From the NCBI GenBank assembly GCA_004348925.1, contig RCMX01000006.1:151223-215222 (forward strand): a stretch of DNA of 64,000 nt. Reading direction: 5' to 3'. Positions 38,701 through 46,225 of this stretch are shown one piece after another. Positions within the stretch are counted from its first letter, which is position 1. The number at the start of each line of letters is the position of its first letter. The position numbers were made by a program, and so were the translations under genes. Source of the stretch: Actinomycetota bacterium (GTDB lineage Bacteria > Actinomycetota > Coriobacteriia > Anaerosomatales > Anaerosomataceae). A model generated the notes under the pieces. The model did not search any database. It had not been told where the DNA came from and saw only the letters and a program-made list of their open reading frames with translations.

Positions 38701-40150
38701 CGCCTTTCGTCCGCCAGGGGTATGCGACCAGGCCGTACATCAGCAGTCCCGCCGCGACCGCGAAGAGCCAGCGCACCACGATGACCCACGCCTGTTGCGC
38801 CGCCACCAACCGGCTGTCGGCGTCGGAGGTGCCGGTGAGCGACTCGGCGAACAGGAACCGCCGTCCGCCCATCGTCATGTCCCATGCGCCGCCGCTGTCG
38901 GCGTTCGTGCCGAGCACCGTCCCGGGGAGCTTCAACTCATAGCGCAGCGTCGAGGCGTCGATCTCCTCTTTGAGTTTGTCGTACGCGGTGGTGTCGGCAC
39001 CCTCCTCGGGCGCGTCAGGATAGACCGTCGACGTGTCGAGCGACGCGAGGAAGAAGACGTGTCGGCCGTCGGGCAGGTCCACAGCGCCCAGCCGAGACCA
39101 GCTCGTGCCCACTGCCCCACTTGTCGCGCCGAAGTCCTCGAGGGTCGCGAACGTGCGGTCGAGCTTCAGCTGGTTGGTGGTGCGTTCAACGTTCAAGCCA
39201 AGCCGCTCTTGCGAAGCGATCCATGACTCGATGAACGGCTCGGCGTTCGGCAGCCCCATCATCTCGGTCATCGACTCTTCGCCGGTGACGACGCGCGTGT
39301 TCACGGTGCCGGAACCGTCCCGGTTCACCTCGGTGCGGATCACGATTTCGCATCCGCCGAGGAGCGTCGTGGCGATCAATCCCGCCGCAACGACCGCGGC
39401 AGCGAGCGAGCGCCGGTTCCGCGTCCGCCGCACGCGCACGAAGACGGCCGCCAGCGCGAACGCCCCGGCCGCGATGAGCGTGAGCATCGCCAGATCGCGG
39501 TTGCGGCCCTTGTCGCCGGGAACGCCCGGCGAGACCGCCAGCGCGAGCAGCTCGTCACCGGTGGGCGCGAGCACGCCCGCCACGCTCACGGCGCGGCCCT
39601 TCGCGAACACCTGGCCGCCACCGGGATACCCGACGACGATACGGGTGCCGTCCGCCTCGAACGCAGCCACGGCAAGCCCGCCTTCGCTGCCGGTCGAGAC
39701 CGGTTCGCCCGCTAGCAGCACGATGCGCTGCTGGTACGTGTCGGGCTCGGCCTTCAGCGCCGCGGGTGTCGCCCAGACAGGGCGCTTCGTGAAGACGACC
39801 GGGTCTGCGGGCCCCTCGGAAAGCCATGCCGAGGCGGTCGCGCGGTCTGCTGCTCGCGTCATCCCGGGCAGATGCGTCGCGTACTGCGGCAACAGCCCGA
39901 TGCCGGCGCAAACCACGAGGGCGAGCAGCCATGCGAGGGCGATTCGCGCGCCGCGCGCCCACGCACCTGGCTTGCGGGGCGCCTTGGGTGCGACTGGGAG
40001 CTGCTCGGCAACGGGAACTGGGACGGTTGCAGGCTGCTCGGGCGGCGCCACCTTGCTGCCGCACGCTGCGCAGAAGAGCGCCCCGTCTTCAAGCGGCGTC
40101 CCGCACTGTTCGCAGAACCGGGCGGCCGGCAGACCCTTGCGAGCACTCAC
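38684..40150 (-). CDS. Zinc-ribbon protein with LppM-like (DUF3153) domain
   Basis: A 488-residue membrane protein. The N-terminal zinc ribbon has C13, C16, C27 and C30 (FCEQCG...FCAACG). Hydrophobic helices lie near 68-90, 222-245 and 250-268. The last runs into LLGGCEIVIRTEVNRDGSG, which looks like the signal and opening of an LppM-type lipoprotein, here internal. A C-terminal helix (about 455-478) ends it. LppM is a mycobacterial envelope protein of unclear molecular role. The GTG start overlaps the amidase stop (GTGA). The fusion of ribbon, extra membrane region and LppM-like domain is unusual. Confidence 0.75.
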   Translation of the reverse strand: MSARKGLPAARFCEQCGTPLEDGALFCAACGSKVAPPEQPATVPVPVAEQLPVAPKAPRKPGAWARGARIALAWLLALVVCAGIGLLPQYATHLPGMTRAADRATASAWLSEGPADPVVFTKRPVWATPAALKAEPDTYQQRIVLLAGEPVSTGSEGGLAVAAFEADGTRIVVGYPGGGQVFAKGRAVSVAGVLAPTGDELLALAVSPGVPGDKGRNRDLAMLTLIAAGAFALAAVFVRVRRTRNRRSLAAAVVAAGLIATTLLGGCEIVIRTEVNRDGSGTVNTRVVTGEESMTEMMGLPNAEPFIESWIASQERLGLNVERTTNQLKLDRTFATLEDFGATSGAVGTSWSRLGAVDLPDGRHVFFLASLDTSTVYPDAPEEGADTTAYDKLKEEIDASTLRYELKLPGTVLGTNADSGGAWDMTMGGRRFLFAESLTGTSDADSRLVAAQQAWVIVVRWLFAVAAGLLMYGLVAYPWRTKGGESRG

Positions 40151-40956
40151 GGCAGGTCACTCTCCCTGAGCGAATCGGCCAGCGCCTCTGCGATGGCCTG
40201 TCGGTTGGCATCTTCGAGCAGAAAGGCGCGATCGGCCTTGTTGTCACCGATCTCCAGCAGCAGTCGCGTACCGGCCTTGTTGCGCTCAGGCTCAAGGCTG
40301 TAGAGGCGTTCCTCGCGGATCCCGCGGTCCGGCAGTCCCGTCGCCGAGAGAAGCGCGGCCTTCAGTCGCTCGGCCAGCGCGCGACTGCGCCCATCACTCG
40401 GCATGCACATGCCGAGGATGCCGCTTGGCGCTCCCCCGTCGTTGTGCACGGAGATGAAGACGGTGGCCCTGGCAGCATTCGCCTTCGCGATCTCGGAATC
40501 GAACGCAGCGGCGTTCTTCGGCTGCGGACGGTAGCCGTTCGAGCCGAAGAGCCCCATGCCGGTCTCCCACGCCTTCACGTGCGTGAACTCGGGCAGCAGC
40601 GCGATCGTGCGGTCCACGATGTCACCGCAGATCACGTACTCCTCCCAGTCGACGCCGGTATCGGCCTGGTGTGACGGCTGCCAGGCGATCACCGAGCTGC
40701 GCCGAGTGGGACGCGGGGCGACACCCTCGGCCGCCGTCGGGGCTATGCCCGCGAGCGCACCGCACGCGGCGGCGACGCGTCGACCCTCGACGACGAGTGC
40801 ACGGGTGAGCGCGCGTGCAGGCACGCGCGTGAGGCCGTAGGCGGCGGTACCGGCGAGAGCGAGCGTGACCAGCACGCCGACCGCCATTCGAGCGCGACGG
40901 AGGCGCTGGCGACGCAGCGCCGACGCCGCCTTGCCGCGGGTGGCCGCTTCGCTCAC
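40147..40956 (-). CDS. N-acetylmuramoyl-L-alanine amidase (Amidase_3 family)
   Basis: A 269-residue zinc amidase that cuts the peptide stem from glycan. The GTG at 40956 starts one base after the upstream stop. An N-terminal helix (VGVLVTLALAGTAAYGL) exports or anchors it. The catalytic domain shows the Glu in AWETG, the zinc His in VFISVHNDGG, and the terminal Glu in LLLEIGDNKADR. The usual first zinc His of the family (GHGG) is not seen; the corresponding region reads AWQPSHQADTG, with a single His. This is the only recognisable cell-wall enzyme in the zinc-ribbon operon and the best clue to its function. Confidence 0.85.
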   Translation of the reverse strand: MSEAATRGKAASALRRQRLRRARMAVGVLVTLALAGTAAYGLTRVPARALTRALVVEGRRVAAACGALAGIAPTAAEGVAPRPTRRSSVIAWQPSHQADTGVDWEEYVICGDIVDRTIALLPEFTHVKAWETGMGLFGSNGYRPQPKNAAAFDSEIAKANAARATVFISVHNDGGAPSGILGMCMPSDGRSRALAERLKAALLSATGLPDRGIREERLYSLEPERNKAGTRLLLEIGDNKADRAFLLEDANRQAIAEALADSLRESDLP

Positions 40957-40957
40957 C

Positions 40958-41776
40958 CTACTGCCGAACGGGCTCTGCGTTGGGATACTGAGCTTCGAAC
41001 TGCTCTCGCGAGTCCGTGCTAGCTGGCGACAGGATAGGCCGCCATGCGGACTCGGAAGGATCGTCGACTGCGGCCTCGGCGGCCCCAAGCATCGCATTCA
41101 TGCGCTTCTCAAGCAGTCCATAGAGGCCGAGCAGCGTCTCTTTCTGCGGCCGATATGCCGCCGAGACGCTCGCGTCATCGAGTGTCTGCTTCTGGCCCGA
41201 CACAGTGTCGAGCAGCGCCTGGCACTTCTCGACGAGCGTCTTGCGCACCCCGAGGTCTGCCGAGCCGATGCTCGCGTTGAACACTTCATAGGCGAATCCG
41301 GTCCCGCCGTAGGTGCCGTCGGTGTTTGCACGACCGACCTGGTCTGCGAGATCGCTGAGTTTGCCGTAGTGCTCGGCGATCACGTCGTACGACGCGTCGT
41401 CGCCAAGGGCGGCGGTGTCATCGGTAGCGTCGGTCCCCTCGTCGGTACCGCCGGCCTTCGTGTCGCCCAACGCCTTCTTGTCACTTGAGGCCGTACCTTC
41501 GTCGGTACGTGACGCCGCCACACCCGCCGTGTCGAACACGCCCGTGAAGTACAGTCCCGCAGTGACTGCGGCGCCAACGACGAGCACGCCGACGATCGCC
41601 AGCGCGACGATGAGGCCGGTGTTGGAGCGCTTCGTCGCCGCGATCGGTCCGCCGCCGACGATCGGCGGCATCGGCGCGGTCACGCCGGCACCCTCGGGCA
41701 CCTTCAGCTGGAGCCCGCAGCCGTTGCAGAAGACAGCGTCATCATTCAGTTGCCGGCCACACGAACGACAGAACAT
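40958..41776 (-). CDS. Zinc-ribbon single-pass membrane protein
   Basis: A 272-residue protein I cannot assign beyond its ribbon. C3, C6, C17 and C20 (MFCRSCG...FCNGCG) form an N-terminal cytoplasmic zinc ribbon. One transmembrane helix follows at about 53-77, then an acidic Thr/Asp-rich linker and a helical outer domain (about 125-270). GAGGAGGACGCGG precedes the ATG. Topology (ribbon inside, helical domain outside) is shared with the two paralogues encoded at 41976-43475. Confidence 0.75.
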   Translation of the reverse strand: MFCRSCGRQLNDDAVFCNGCGLQLKVPEGAGVTAPMPPIVGGGPIAATKRSNTGLIVALAIVGVLVVGAAVTAGLYFTGVFDTAGVAASRTDEGTASSDKKALGDTKAGGTDEGTDATDDTAALGDDASYDVIAEHYGKLSDLADQVGRANTDGTYGGTGFAYEVFNASIGSADLGVRKTLVEKCQALLDTVSGQKQTLDDASVSAAYRPQKETLLGLYGLLEKRMNAMLGAAEAAVDDPSESAWRPILSPASTDSREQFEAQYPNAEPVRQ

Positions 41777-41795
41777 CCGCGTCCTCCTCGTCCTG

Positions 41796-41951
41796 TTAGT
41801 AGAGGTCTCCGTCGATCAGCTGCTCGGCGTCGAAGCCGTCGAGGCCCATATCCTCGAGCGCCTTGCTCACGTCGCGATATGCGCGCAAGGCATCTTCTGC
41901 GCCCGCGTAGAATCGGTCGCCGAGCTGCTTGCCACAATCGCGGCAGAACAT
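41796..41951 (-). CDS. 51-residue half zinc-ribbon protein
   Basis: A small gene between two larger zinc-ribbon genes. The ATG at 41951 follows GAAGGTGGG. The product opens MFCRDCGKQLGDRFY, with one CxxC pair, and ends with a short acidic helix containing KALEDMGLDG. The head matches the MFCRSCG start of the next gene and the tail matches KSLEDMGLYE near the C-terminus of the preceding one; the second CxxC, the membrane helix and the outer domain are absent. It may be a deletion remnant, or a functional cytoplasmic protein that completes a zinc site by dimerising. Confidence 0.65.
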   Translation of the reverse strand: MFCRDCGKQLGDRFYAGAEDALRAYRDVSKALEDMGLDGFDAEQLIDGDLY

Positions 41952-41975
41952 ACGCTGCACCCACCTTCTCGTGAC

Positions 41976-42701
41976 CTAGAACATGTTCGACAGTTCGTCG
42001 CTGAGCGACTCGTACAACCCCATATCCTCCAGAGACTTCTGCATGTCAGCCGTCGACTTCTCGAGTTTGGTGGAGAAGTCGTCGGTCCGGTCGCTGAACT
42101 TCTCCGAGAGCGTGCTGCTCGTGTCGTCCGCGGTGATCTCGCCCAGCATCTCCTTCAGCACGACCAGTCCTTCGAGCATGCGGTCGTAGCTCGCTACGAG
42201 CCGGTCGTGAGACCGCTTGTACTCCTTCGGCGGCCGCAGGCCGGCGAGGTCGTCCCGCGCGGCTTGGACGCCGTCGATACCCTCCGCGACGGCGTCCTGA
42301 AGCATCGCGAGGTTCTCGTCGCCGATCGGCTCGTCGTATGACGTGTCGACGTCGTTGAAGGCTTCACCCATGGTGGTCACGGACTCCGCAGTCGCAATGA
42401 CGTCCTCGGTGACCTTGTCCTCGTATGCTGCGATATCCATCGGCTGCATGAAGAGCAGCCATCCCACACCAACAGCGCCGAGCACGACGAGGAGCATCGC
42501 TGCAGCGACGATGAAGATGGCGGGGCGGGGCCCCGTGCGTGCGGGCGGAACGGTCCCCGGCGCAACGCCAGGCATCGGCGCGGGTGCAACCACGGGCCCG
42601 GGTGCAGACACAACAGGCGCTGCGACCCACGCGTTCCCGCACTTCTCGCAGAATTGCGCCTCATCCGTGTTGGGCGCACCACACTGAGCGCAGTACTTCA
42701 T
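41976..42701 (-). CDS. Zinc-ribbon single-pass membrane protein
   Basis: A 241-residue protein, function unknown. I start at MKYCAQCG (42701), which has GGGGGAGGTCGGCG upstream, not six codons earlier. The ribbon cysteines are C4, C7, C18 and C21. A Pro/Ala linker leads to a membrane helix near 66-90 and a helical outer domain. That domain contains GLRPPKEYK, also present in the paralogue at 42765-43475, which marks a recent family expansion. The C-terminus carries SLEDMGLYESLSDEL. Confidence 0.75.
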   Translation of the reverse strand: MKYCAQCGAPNTDEAQFCEKCGNAWVAAPVVSAPGPVVAPAPMPGVAPGTVPPARTGPRPAIFIVAAAMLLVVLGAVGVGWLLFMQPMDIAAYEDKVTEDVIATAESVTTMGEAFNDVDTSYDEPIGDENLAMLQDAVAEGIDGVQAARDDLAGLRPPKEYKRSHDRLVASYDRMLEGLVVLKEMLGEITADDTSSTLSEKFSDRTDDFSTKLEKSTADMQKSLEDMGLYESLSDELSNMF

Positions 42702-42728
42702 CGCCGACCTCCCCCTCAACTATAGAAT

Positions 42729-42753
42729 GGGGCCCGGCTCTGCACCGGGCCCC
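42729..42753 (-). terminator. Stem-loop between two zinc-ribbon genes
   Basis: A perfect 9-bp stem GGGGCCCGG/CCGGGCCCC with a 7-base loop, 12 bases after the stop of the gene at 42765-43475. On the minus strand it is followed by ATTCTAT. It may be a partial terminator that lowers expression of the distal operon, or an RNA-stability element. Confidence 0.6.
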
Positions 42754-42764
42754 ACGCATGCTCG

Positions 42765-43475
42765 CTACTCGCCGTATCCCCAGCTCAAGCCGAGGTCTTC
42801 AGACGCGCGGCTCATCGCACGGTTCGCCCGACTCGCGTCCCGGGAGGTCTTCTCGTAGAAGTCGGAGATACCGTTCGAGAAGCGCTCGTAGGTGCGGCCA
42901 TCGGCGGACTTGATCAGCGCCTCGACGGCATCCCAGTAGTCCGAGCCGTAGTACGACGCCCATTCGTTCAGACGGCCATCGGCTGCCTTGTACTCCTTGG
43001 GAGGACGGAGGCCCTTGATCTTGCCTGCGGCCTCCCTGGCCATCTTCCTGGAGTCGTCGAAGACGCTCTGGAGGTCGTCGATATCGCCAGCATCGACCTT
43101 GTCCGTTGAATCGCCGTCGTAGCTGTAGTAGTCCGAGAGCGCCTGGTCCATCTCGCCCGTGGCATCACTGATCTGCACGCTGTACTCGTCGGCCTTGTCC
43201 TCATAGTCCGGCACGCTCATCGGCTTCAGGAAGATGAGATACGCCACGAGCAGGAAGACGACCACGACAGCCGCGATGATGATCTTCGCCACATCCAGGC
43301 CGGCAGGCAACTTCACCGGCGGGCTCACCGGCGGTGTTCCGGGAACGGGCTGAGCGACAGGCGGCGTGGTGACTGGAGGCGCGACGGGCGTCTCGGCAGC
43401 AATCCCGGCACCGCACTTCTCGCAGAACTTCGCGCCCTCGGCATTTGAAGCCCCACATGATGGACAGAAGCTCAT
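42765..43475 (-). CDS. Zinc-ribbon single-pass membrane protein
   Basis: A 236-residue paralogue of the protein at 41976-42701. Ribbon cysteines C4, C7, C18 and C21 (SFCPSCG...FCEKCG) are followed by a Pro/Val linker, a membrane helix (about 64-87, IIIAAVVVVFLLVAYLIFL) and a helical outer domain with KGLRPPKEYKAADGRL. The ATG overlaps the upstream stop by 4 bases. Function unknown. The shared RPPKEYK block is the most conserved outer feature and could be an interaction site. Confidence 0.76.
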   Translation of the reverse strand: MSFCPSCGASNAEGAKFCEKCGAGIAAETPVAPPVTTPPVAQPVPGTPPVSPPVKLPAGLDVAKIIIAAVVVVFLLVAYLIFLKPMSVPDYEDKADEYSVQISDATGEMDQALSDYYSYDGDSTDKVDAGDIDDLQSVFDDSRKMAREAAGKIKGLRPPKEYKAADGRLNEWASYYGSDYWDAVEALIKSADGRTYERFSNGISDFYEKTSRDASRANRAMSRASEDLGLSWGYGE

Positions 43476-43984
43476 TCCTGCTCTCCTTTCGGGTTCTCGA
43501 CCTCAGGAGCCGAGACGGAATCTTCAGCCGGTGTCGTGACCGGCGTGCCACACCGCGTGCAGAACTTGCCGTCCGCAGGCATCTGGGCGCCGCACGATTC
43601 GCACGTCGCCTTCACCTCGGGCTTGGGGAGTGCCGTGCCGCACTTCACGCAGAACGCCGCGCCCGATGCGTTCGGGGCCGAGCAGGCGGGACACGCGACG
43701 CGACCGGCGTCCTGGGATGATTCGAGCTCGCCGAGCCGCGCCTGTGTCTGCGCGATCTCAAGCTCGACGGCACGAATCTTCTCGCCAAGCTCCGTGAACG
43801 CTGCCGGATCATCGACGCCGCGACGGAACTGGTCGTATGCGACTGCACCGAGAGCCGTGAGGAGTTCGTTGCGGTTCTTGCCGAGCGTTGAGATCTTGGT
43901 CTTGAGCTTCCCGACCTCAAGCATGCGCTCGGTCTCGCTGACACCCTTGTTGAATGTCTCGTTCAGCTTGTCGACGATCCCCAT
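43472..43984 (-). CDS. Soluble coiled-coil protein with double zinc ribbon
   Basis: A 170-residue protein without a membrane helix. The first 95 residues are helical and coiled-coil-like (MGIVDKLNETFNKGVSETER, later EKIRAVELEIAQTQARLGEL). Two zinc ribbons follow: CPACS...FCVKCG (about 97-115) and CESCG...FCTRCG (about 127-142). The ATG overlaps the stop of the upstream lipoprotein gene, and its own stop overlaps the next start. As the only soluble two-ribbon member it could bridge the cytoplasmic ribbons of the membrane proteins. Confidence 0.75.
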   Translation of the reverse strand: MGIVDKLNETFNKGVSETERMLEVGKLKTKISTLGKNRNELLTALGAVAYDQFRRGVDDPAAFTELGEKIRAVELEIAQTQARLGELESSQDAGRVACPACSAPNASGAAFCVKCGTALPKPEVKATCESCGAQMPADGKFCTRCGTPVTTPAEDSVSAPEVENPKGEQE

Positions 43985-45069
43985 CAGGATTCTCCGTTCT
44001 CTACCTGCGCGCCACACGCGCGGCAGAACCTGGCACCGGCCGTCAGCGCGGTGCCGCAGGCAGCGCATGATGCGGTCTGCGCGACCGTGACGGCGGCGGA
44101 CGGCGTGGACACCGCAACGGGTGCCGCAGCGACCGGGGTCGCCTTCTTCTTGCCGAGCGCCTTCTTCACCTTTCGAACGATCAGCCATACCACGAGGACC
44201 ACGATCAGCAGCAGAACCGCTGCCGCGATTCCCGTGAACAGCCAGTCGACGACGAACGATGTGGCCGTGAACGTCTCGACCGATTCGATGTCGGCACCTT
44301 TGAGCTTCCACGGGCTCGCGCCCGCCTCGGCATCCTTGAAGGTGATGCCCGGCATGTTTACCGCAACATCAAGCTTCGAGCTCGAGATGCCATCCTCATA
44401 CGCGGTCTGGATCCACTCGGGGGCGTCGCCGGTTCCCTCGCAGTCGTAGCATTCGATGGTCCCGCTGCCGCCGCACGAGCTGCAGGAGACCTCACCGTCG
44501 CCGTCGCAGTAGTAGCACTCGCTCCAGCCGAACCAGCCATCGTACCCGCCGGTTCCGTTGCATGAGCTGCAGGTCTGGGTCCCGCCCGTGCAGTCAGGAC
44601 AATCCGAGTAACCCTGCCCGTCGCACGTCGGACACTCGGTCGGTGAGAGATCAAGCACGGGCATGGCGATTTCGACCTGATGACGCTCGACCAATATCAT
44701 GTCCGTCACCGTGTGACGAACCGTCACCTCGGTCTTCATCCCGGGGTCGTATCCCGCATCGCGGACGAAGGATTCGTCAAGCACCCCGAAGAGCACGCCT
44801 GCCGGTTTGGAGTACGAGGACGCATCGGGAAATGCTCGCTGCGCGGTGAATCCCGAGGAACTCTGCTTGACCTTCCAGCCGGCGGTCTCAAGTTCGGAGA
44901 CCTGCGCATCATCAAGTGCGACACCGCGCAGATCGACCGACTGCTGGAATGCGTTACCGGACTCGAACGTGTAGTCGGTCTTCGCCGTGACGCCCTCGCC
45001 GCAGCCGACCAGACCGAGCACCGCGAGAAGTACGATCGCGAACGCCAACAACCTGCGGTGTGCAGACAT
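43984..45069 (-). CDS. Lipoprotein with DnaJ-like cysteine-rich domain, TM helix and C-terminal zinc ribbon
   Basis: A 361-residue protein. A lipoprotein signal (VLGLVGCG, Cys23) leads to an outer domain (30-140). A cysteine-rich block at 146-214 follows, with six CxxC units, most followed by G-x-G (CPTCDGQG, CSSCNGTG, CSSCGGSG, CYDCEGTG), as in the zinc domain of DnaJ. A membrane helix lies near 270-295, then a basic stretch (KVKKALGKKK) and a cytoplasmic zinc ribbon (CAACG...CRACG). By topology the DnaJ-like module lies outside the membrane, where chaperone DnaJ never acts. It is the first gene of the run, with AAGAGGGGG before the ATG. Function unknown. Confidence 0.78.
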   Translation of the reverse strand: MSAHRRLLAFAIVLLAVLGLVGCGEGVTAKTDYTFESGNAFQQSVDLRGVALDDAQVSELETAGWKVKQSSSGFTAQRAFPDASSYSKPAGVLFGVLDESFVRDAGYDPGMKTEVTVRHTVTDMILVERHQVEIAMPVLDLSPTECPTCDGQGYSDCPDCTGGTQTCSSCNGTGGYDGWFGWSECYYCDGDGEVSCSSCGGSGTIECYDCEGTGDAPEWIQTAYEDGISSSKLDVAVNMPGITFKDAEAGASPWKLKGADIESVETFTATSFVVDWLFTGIAAAVLLLIVVLVVWLIVRKVKKALGKKKATPVAAAPVAVSTPSAAVTVAQTASCAACGTALTAGARFCRACGAQVENGES

Positions 45070-45372
45070 ACAGCCCCCTCTTCGCGTGAATCCGTACGCT
45101 ACCGTAGCCCGCCGACACTGCGGTCAAGGCCATTATTAGCACAACTTGAGAACGTACGTGGTGCCGCTCACGGCGCGTGTCGCCGCACCCGCCGTAGACA
45201 ACCGCAAGGCCCCGACGTCGTTCACACGCCGGAGCCCTGCGAAAGCTCCCCGCTCACGGCCGAGGGGCATCGCCCGGTGACGGGTCGCGTGCCGGGAACG
45301 ACCGGGTGGTCGATCCTGACAATTCCATTATCGGGCAGGTCAGCGCCGGACTTGAGCGTCCGAATGGCACAT
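45070..45372. other. Intergenic region with several stem-loops, no gene seen
   Basis: This 303-base gap separates the 3' end of the V-ATPase operon from the start of the zinc-ribbon operon, both on the minus strand. It should hold the end of one transcript and the promoter of the next. TTGACC (about 45125-45130, minus strand) with TACGGT 15 bases on is a poor candidate promoter. Self-complementary segments are dense: GGAGC/GCTCC around 45231-45247, CGACC-GGGT-GGTCG at 45299-45312 and others. No coding frame or known RNA family was recognised. Confidence 0.4.
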
Positions 45373-46014
45373 CTACCGCTCGCCAGCGGCCTCCTGGGCG
45401 GCGATGATGTCCTTCACCTTCATGAGCCGCGTGAGGTTGCCGCGCTCCGCTTCGTCGAGCTTCATCTGGATGTCCTTGATCGTCTCGGCGATCGAGGGCA
45501 TCAGCACGTACTCGAGAGCGTTCACGCGGCGACGCGTGCGCTCGATCTCAGCGGCCAGCAGCTCGATCGCCTTTTCGCGCTCCGCGAGCTCGATCATCAT
45601 CGGCACGACTTCGGCCAGAGCATCGAGCGCCCCGTCGAGCACGGCCGGCATCGTCGCAAGCGAGTACCCGCCGGGCTCGGAGAGCGTGCCGAGAACGAAC
45701 TCCGGCACGCGCACGCTCATGACCCTGCGCTCGCTTGCCTCAAGCATCTCCGCGGGTGCGCCCGAAAGCAGCGCCTGCGTGAGGTTCGCCTTGCCTGCCT
45801 CGGCACGGGCGACAGCGAGAAGGCCGTACGCGCCGATGAGGCGACCTTCAACCTCGGCGCGCAGCTTCCGGTTCGCCGAGATACGCGCGATGAACTCCTT
45901 GAGAAGCTCGTCGAACTTGTCCTTGAGCAGCTTGTGGCCGCGCTTCGCGACGTCTCCGCGTCGCTTGAGCTTGAGCAATTCCATCCGGTTGGGGTTGACC
46001 CGCATCTTCGTCAT
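45373..46014 (-). CDS. atpD: V/A-type ATP synthase subunit D
   Basis: The central-stalk subunit of the V/A-ATPase, 213 residues. The start is MTKMRVNPNRMELLKLKRR at 46014; the frame is open 21 codons upstream. The N-terminal VNPNRMELLKLKRR block and the long coiled coil with RTRRRVNALEYVLMP near the C-terminus are the family signature. It is last in the operon. Confidence 0.94.
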   Translation of the reverse strand: MTKMRVNPNRMELLKLKRRGDVAKRGHKLLKDKFDELLKEFIARISANRKLRAEVEGRLIGAYGLLAVARAEAGKANLTQALLSGAPAEMLEASERRVMSVRVPEFVLGTLSEPGGYSLATMPAVLDGALDALAEVVPMMIELAEREKAIELLAAEIERTRRRVNALEYVLMPSIAETIKDIQMKLDEAERGNLTRLMKVKDIIAAQEAAGER

Positions 46015-46021
46015 GGCGTCA

Positions 46022-46225
46022 TCACCGCACCATCGCCCAGATGACCAGTCCCAGCGCAACCACAAGCAGAATCGCATTGATGATGCGAATGACCCGCGCT
46101 GCAGCGACGCCCCGGGCGCCCGCCTTGGCGTAGATGCGCATGCTGTAGAGGTTGAACGCGACCAGCGCGCAGAAGAACAGCCCGAGGACGATCGCCATGC
46201 CTATGCGCAGCCCGGGACCGAACAC
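46022..46225 (-). CDS. Small two-helix membrane protein in the V-ATPase operon
   Basis: A 67-residue protein with two predicted membrane helices (IGMAIVLGLFFCALVAFNL and IINAILLVVALGLVIW) and a short basic loop between them. The GTG start directly abuts the stop of subunit B, with GGAGG provided by B's last codons; subunit D begins 7 bases after its stop. It is not one of the standard subunits. Its position, locked between B and D, suggests an accessory or assembly factor. Confidence 0.75.
   Translation of the reverse strand: MFGPGLRIGMAIVLGLFFCALVAFNLYSMRIYAKAGARGVAAARVIRIINAILLVVALGLVIWAMVR

Noticed and set aside
45299-45330. T-box-like GGGTGG segment
   Set aside because: The segment lacks the following ACCGCG of a T-box, there is no specifier-type leader, and no plus-strand gene follows.
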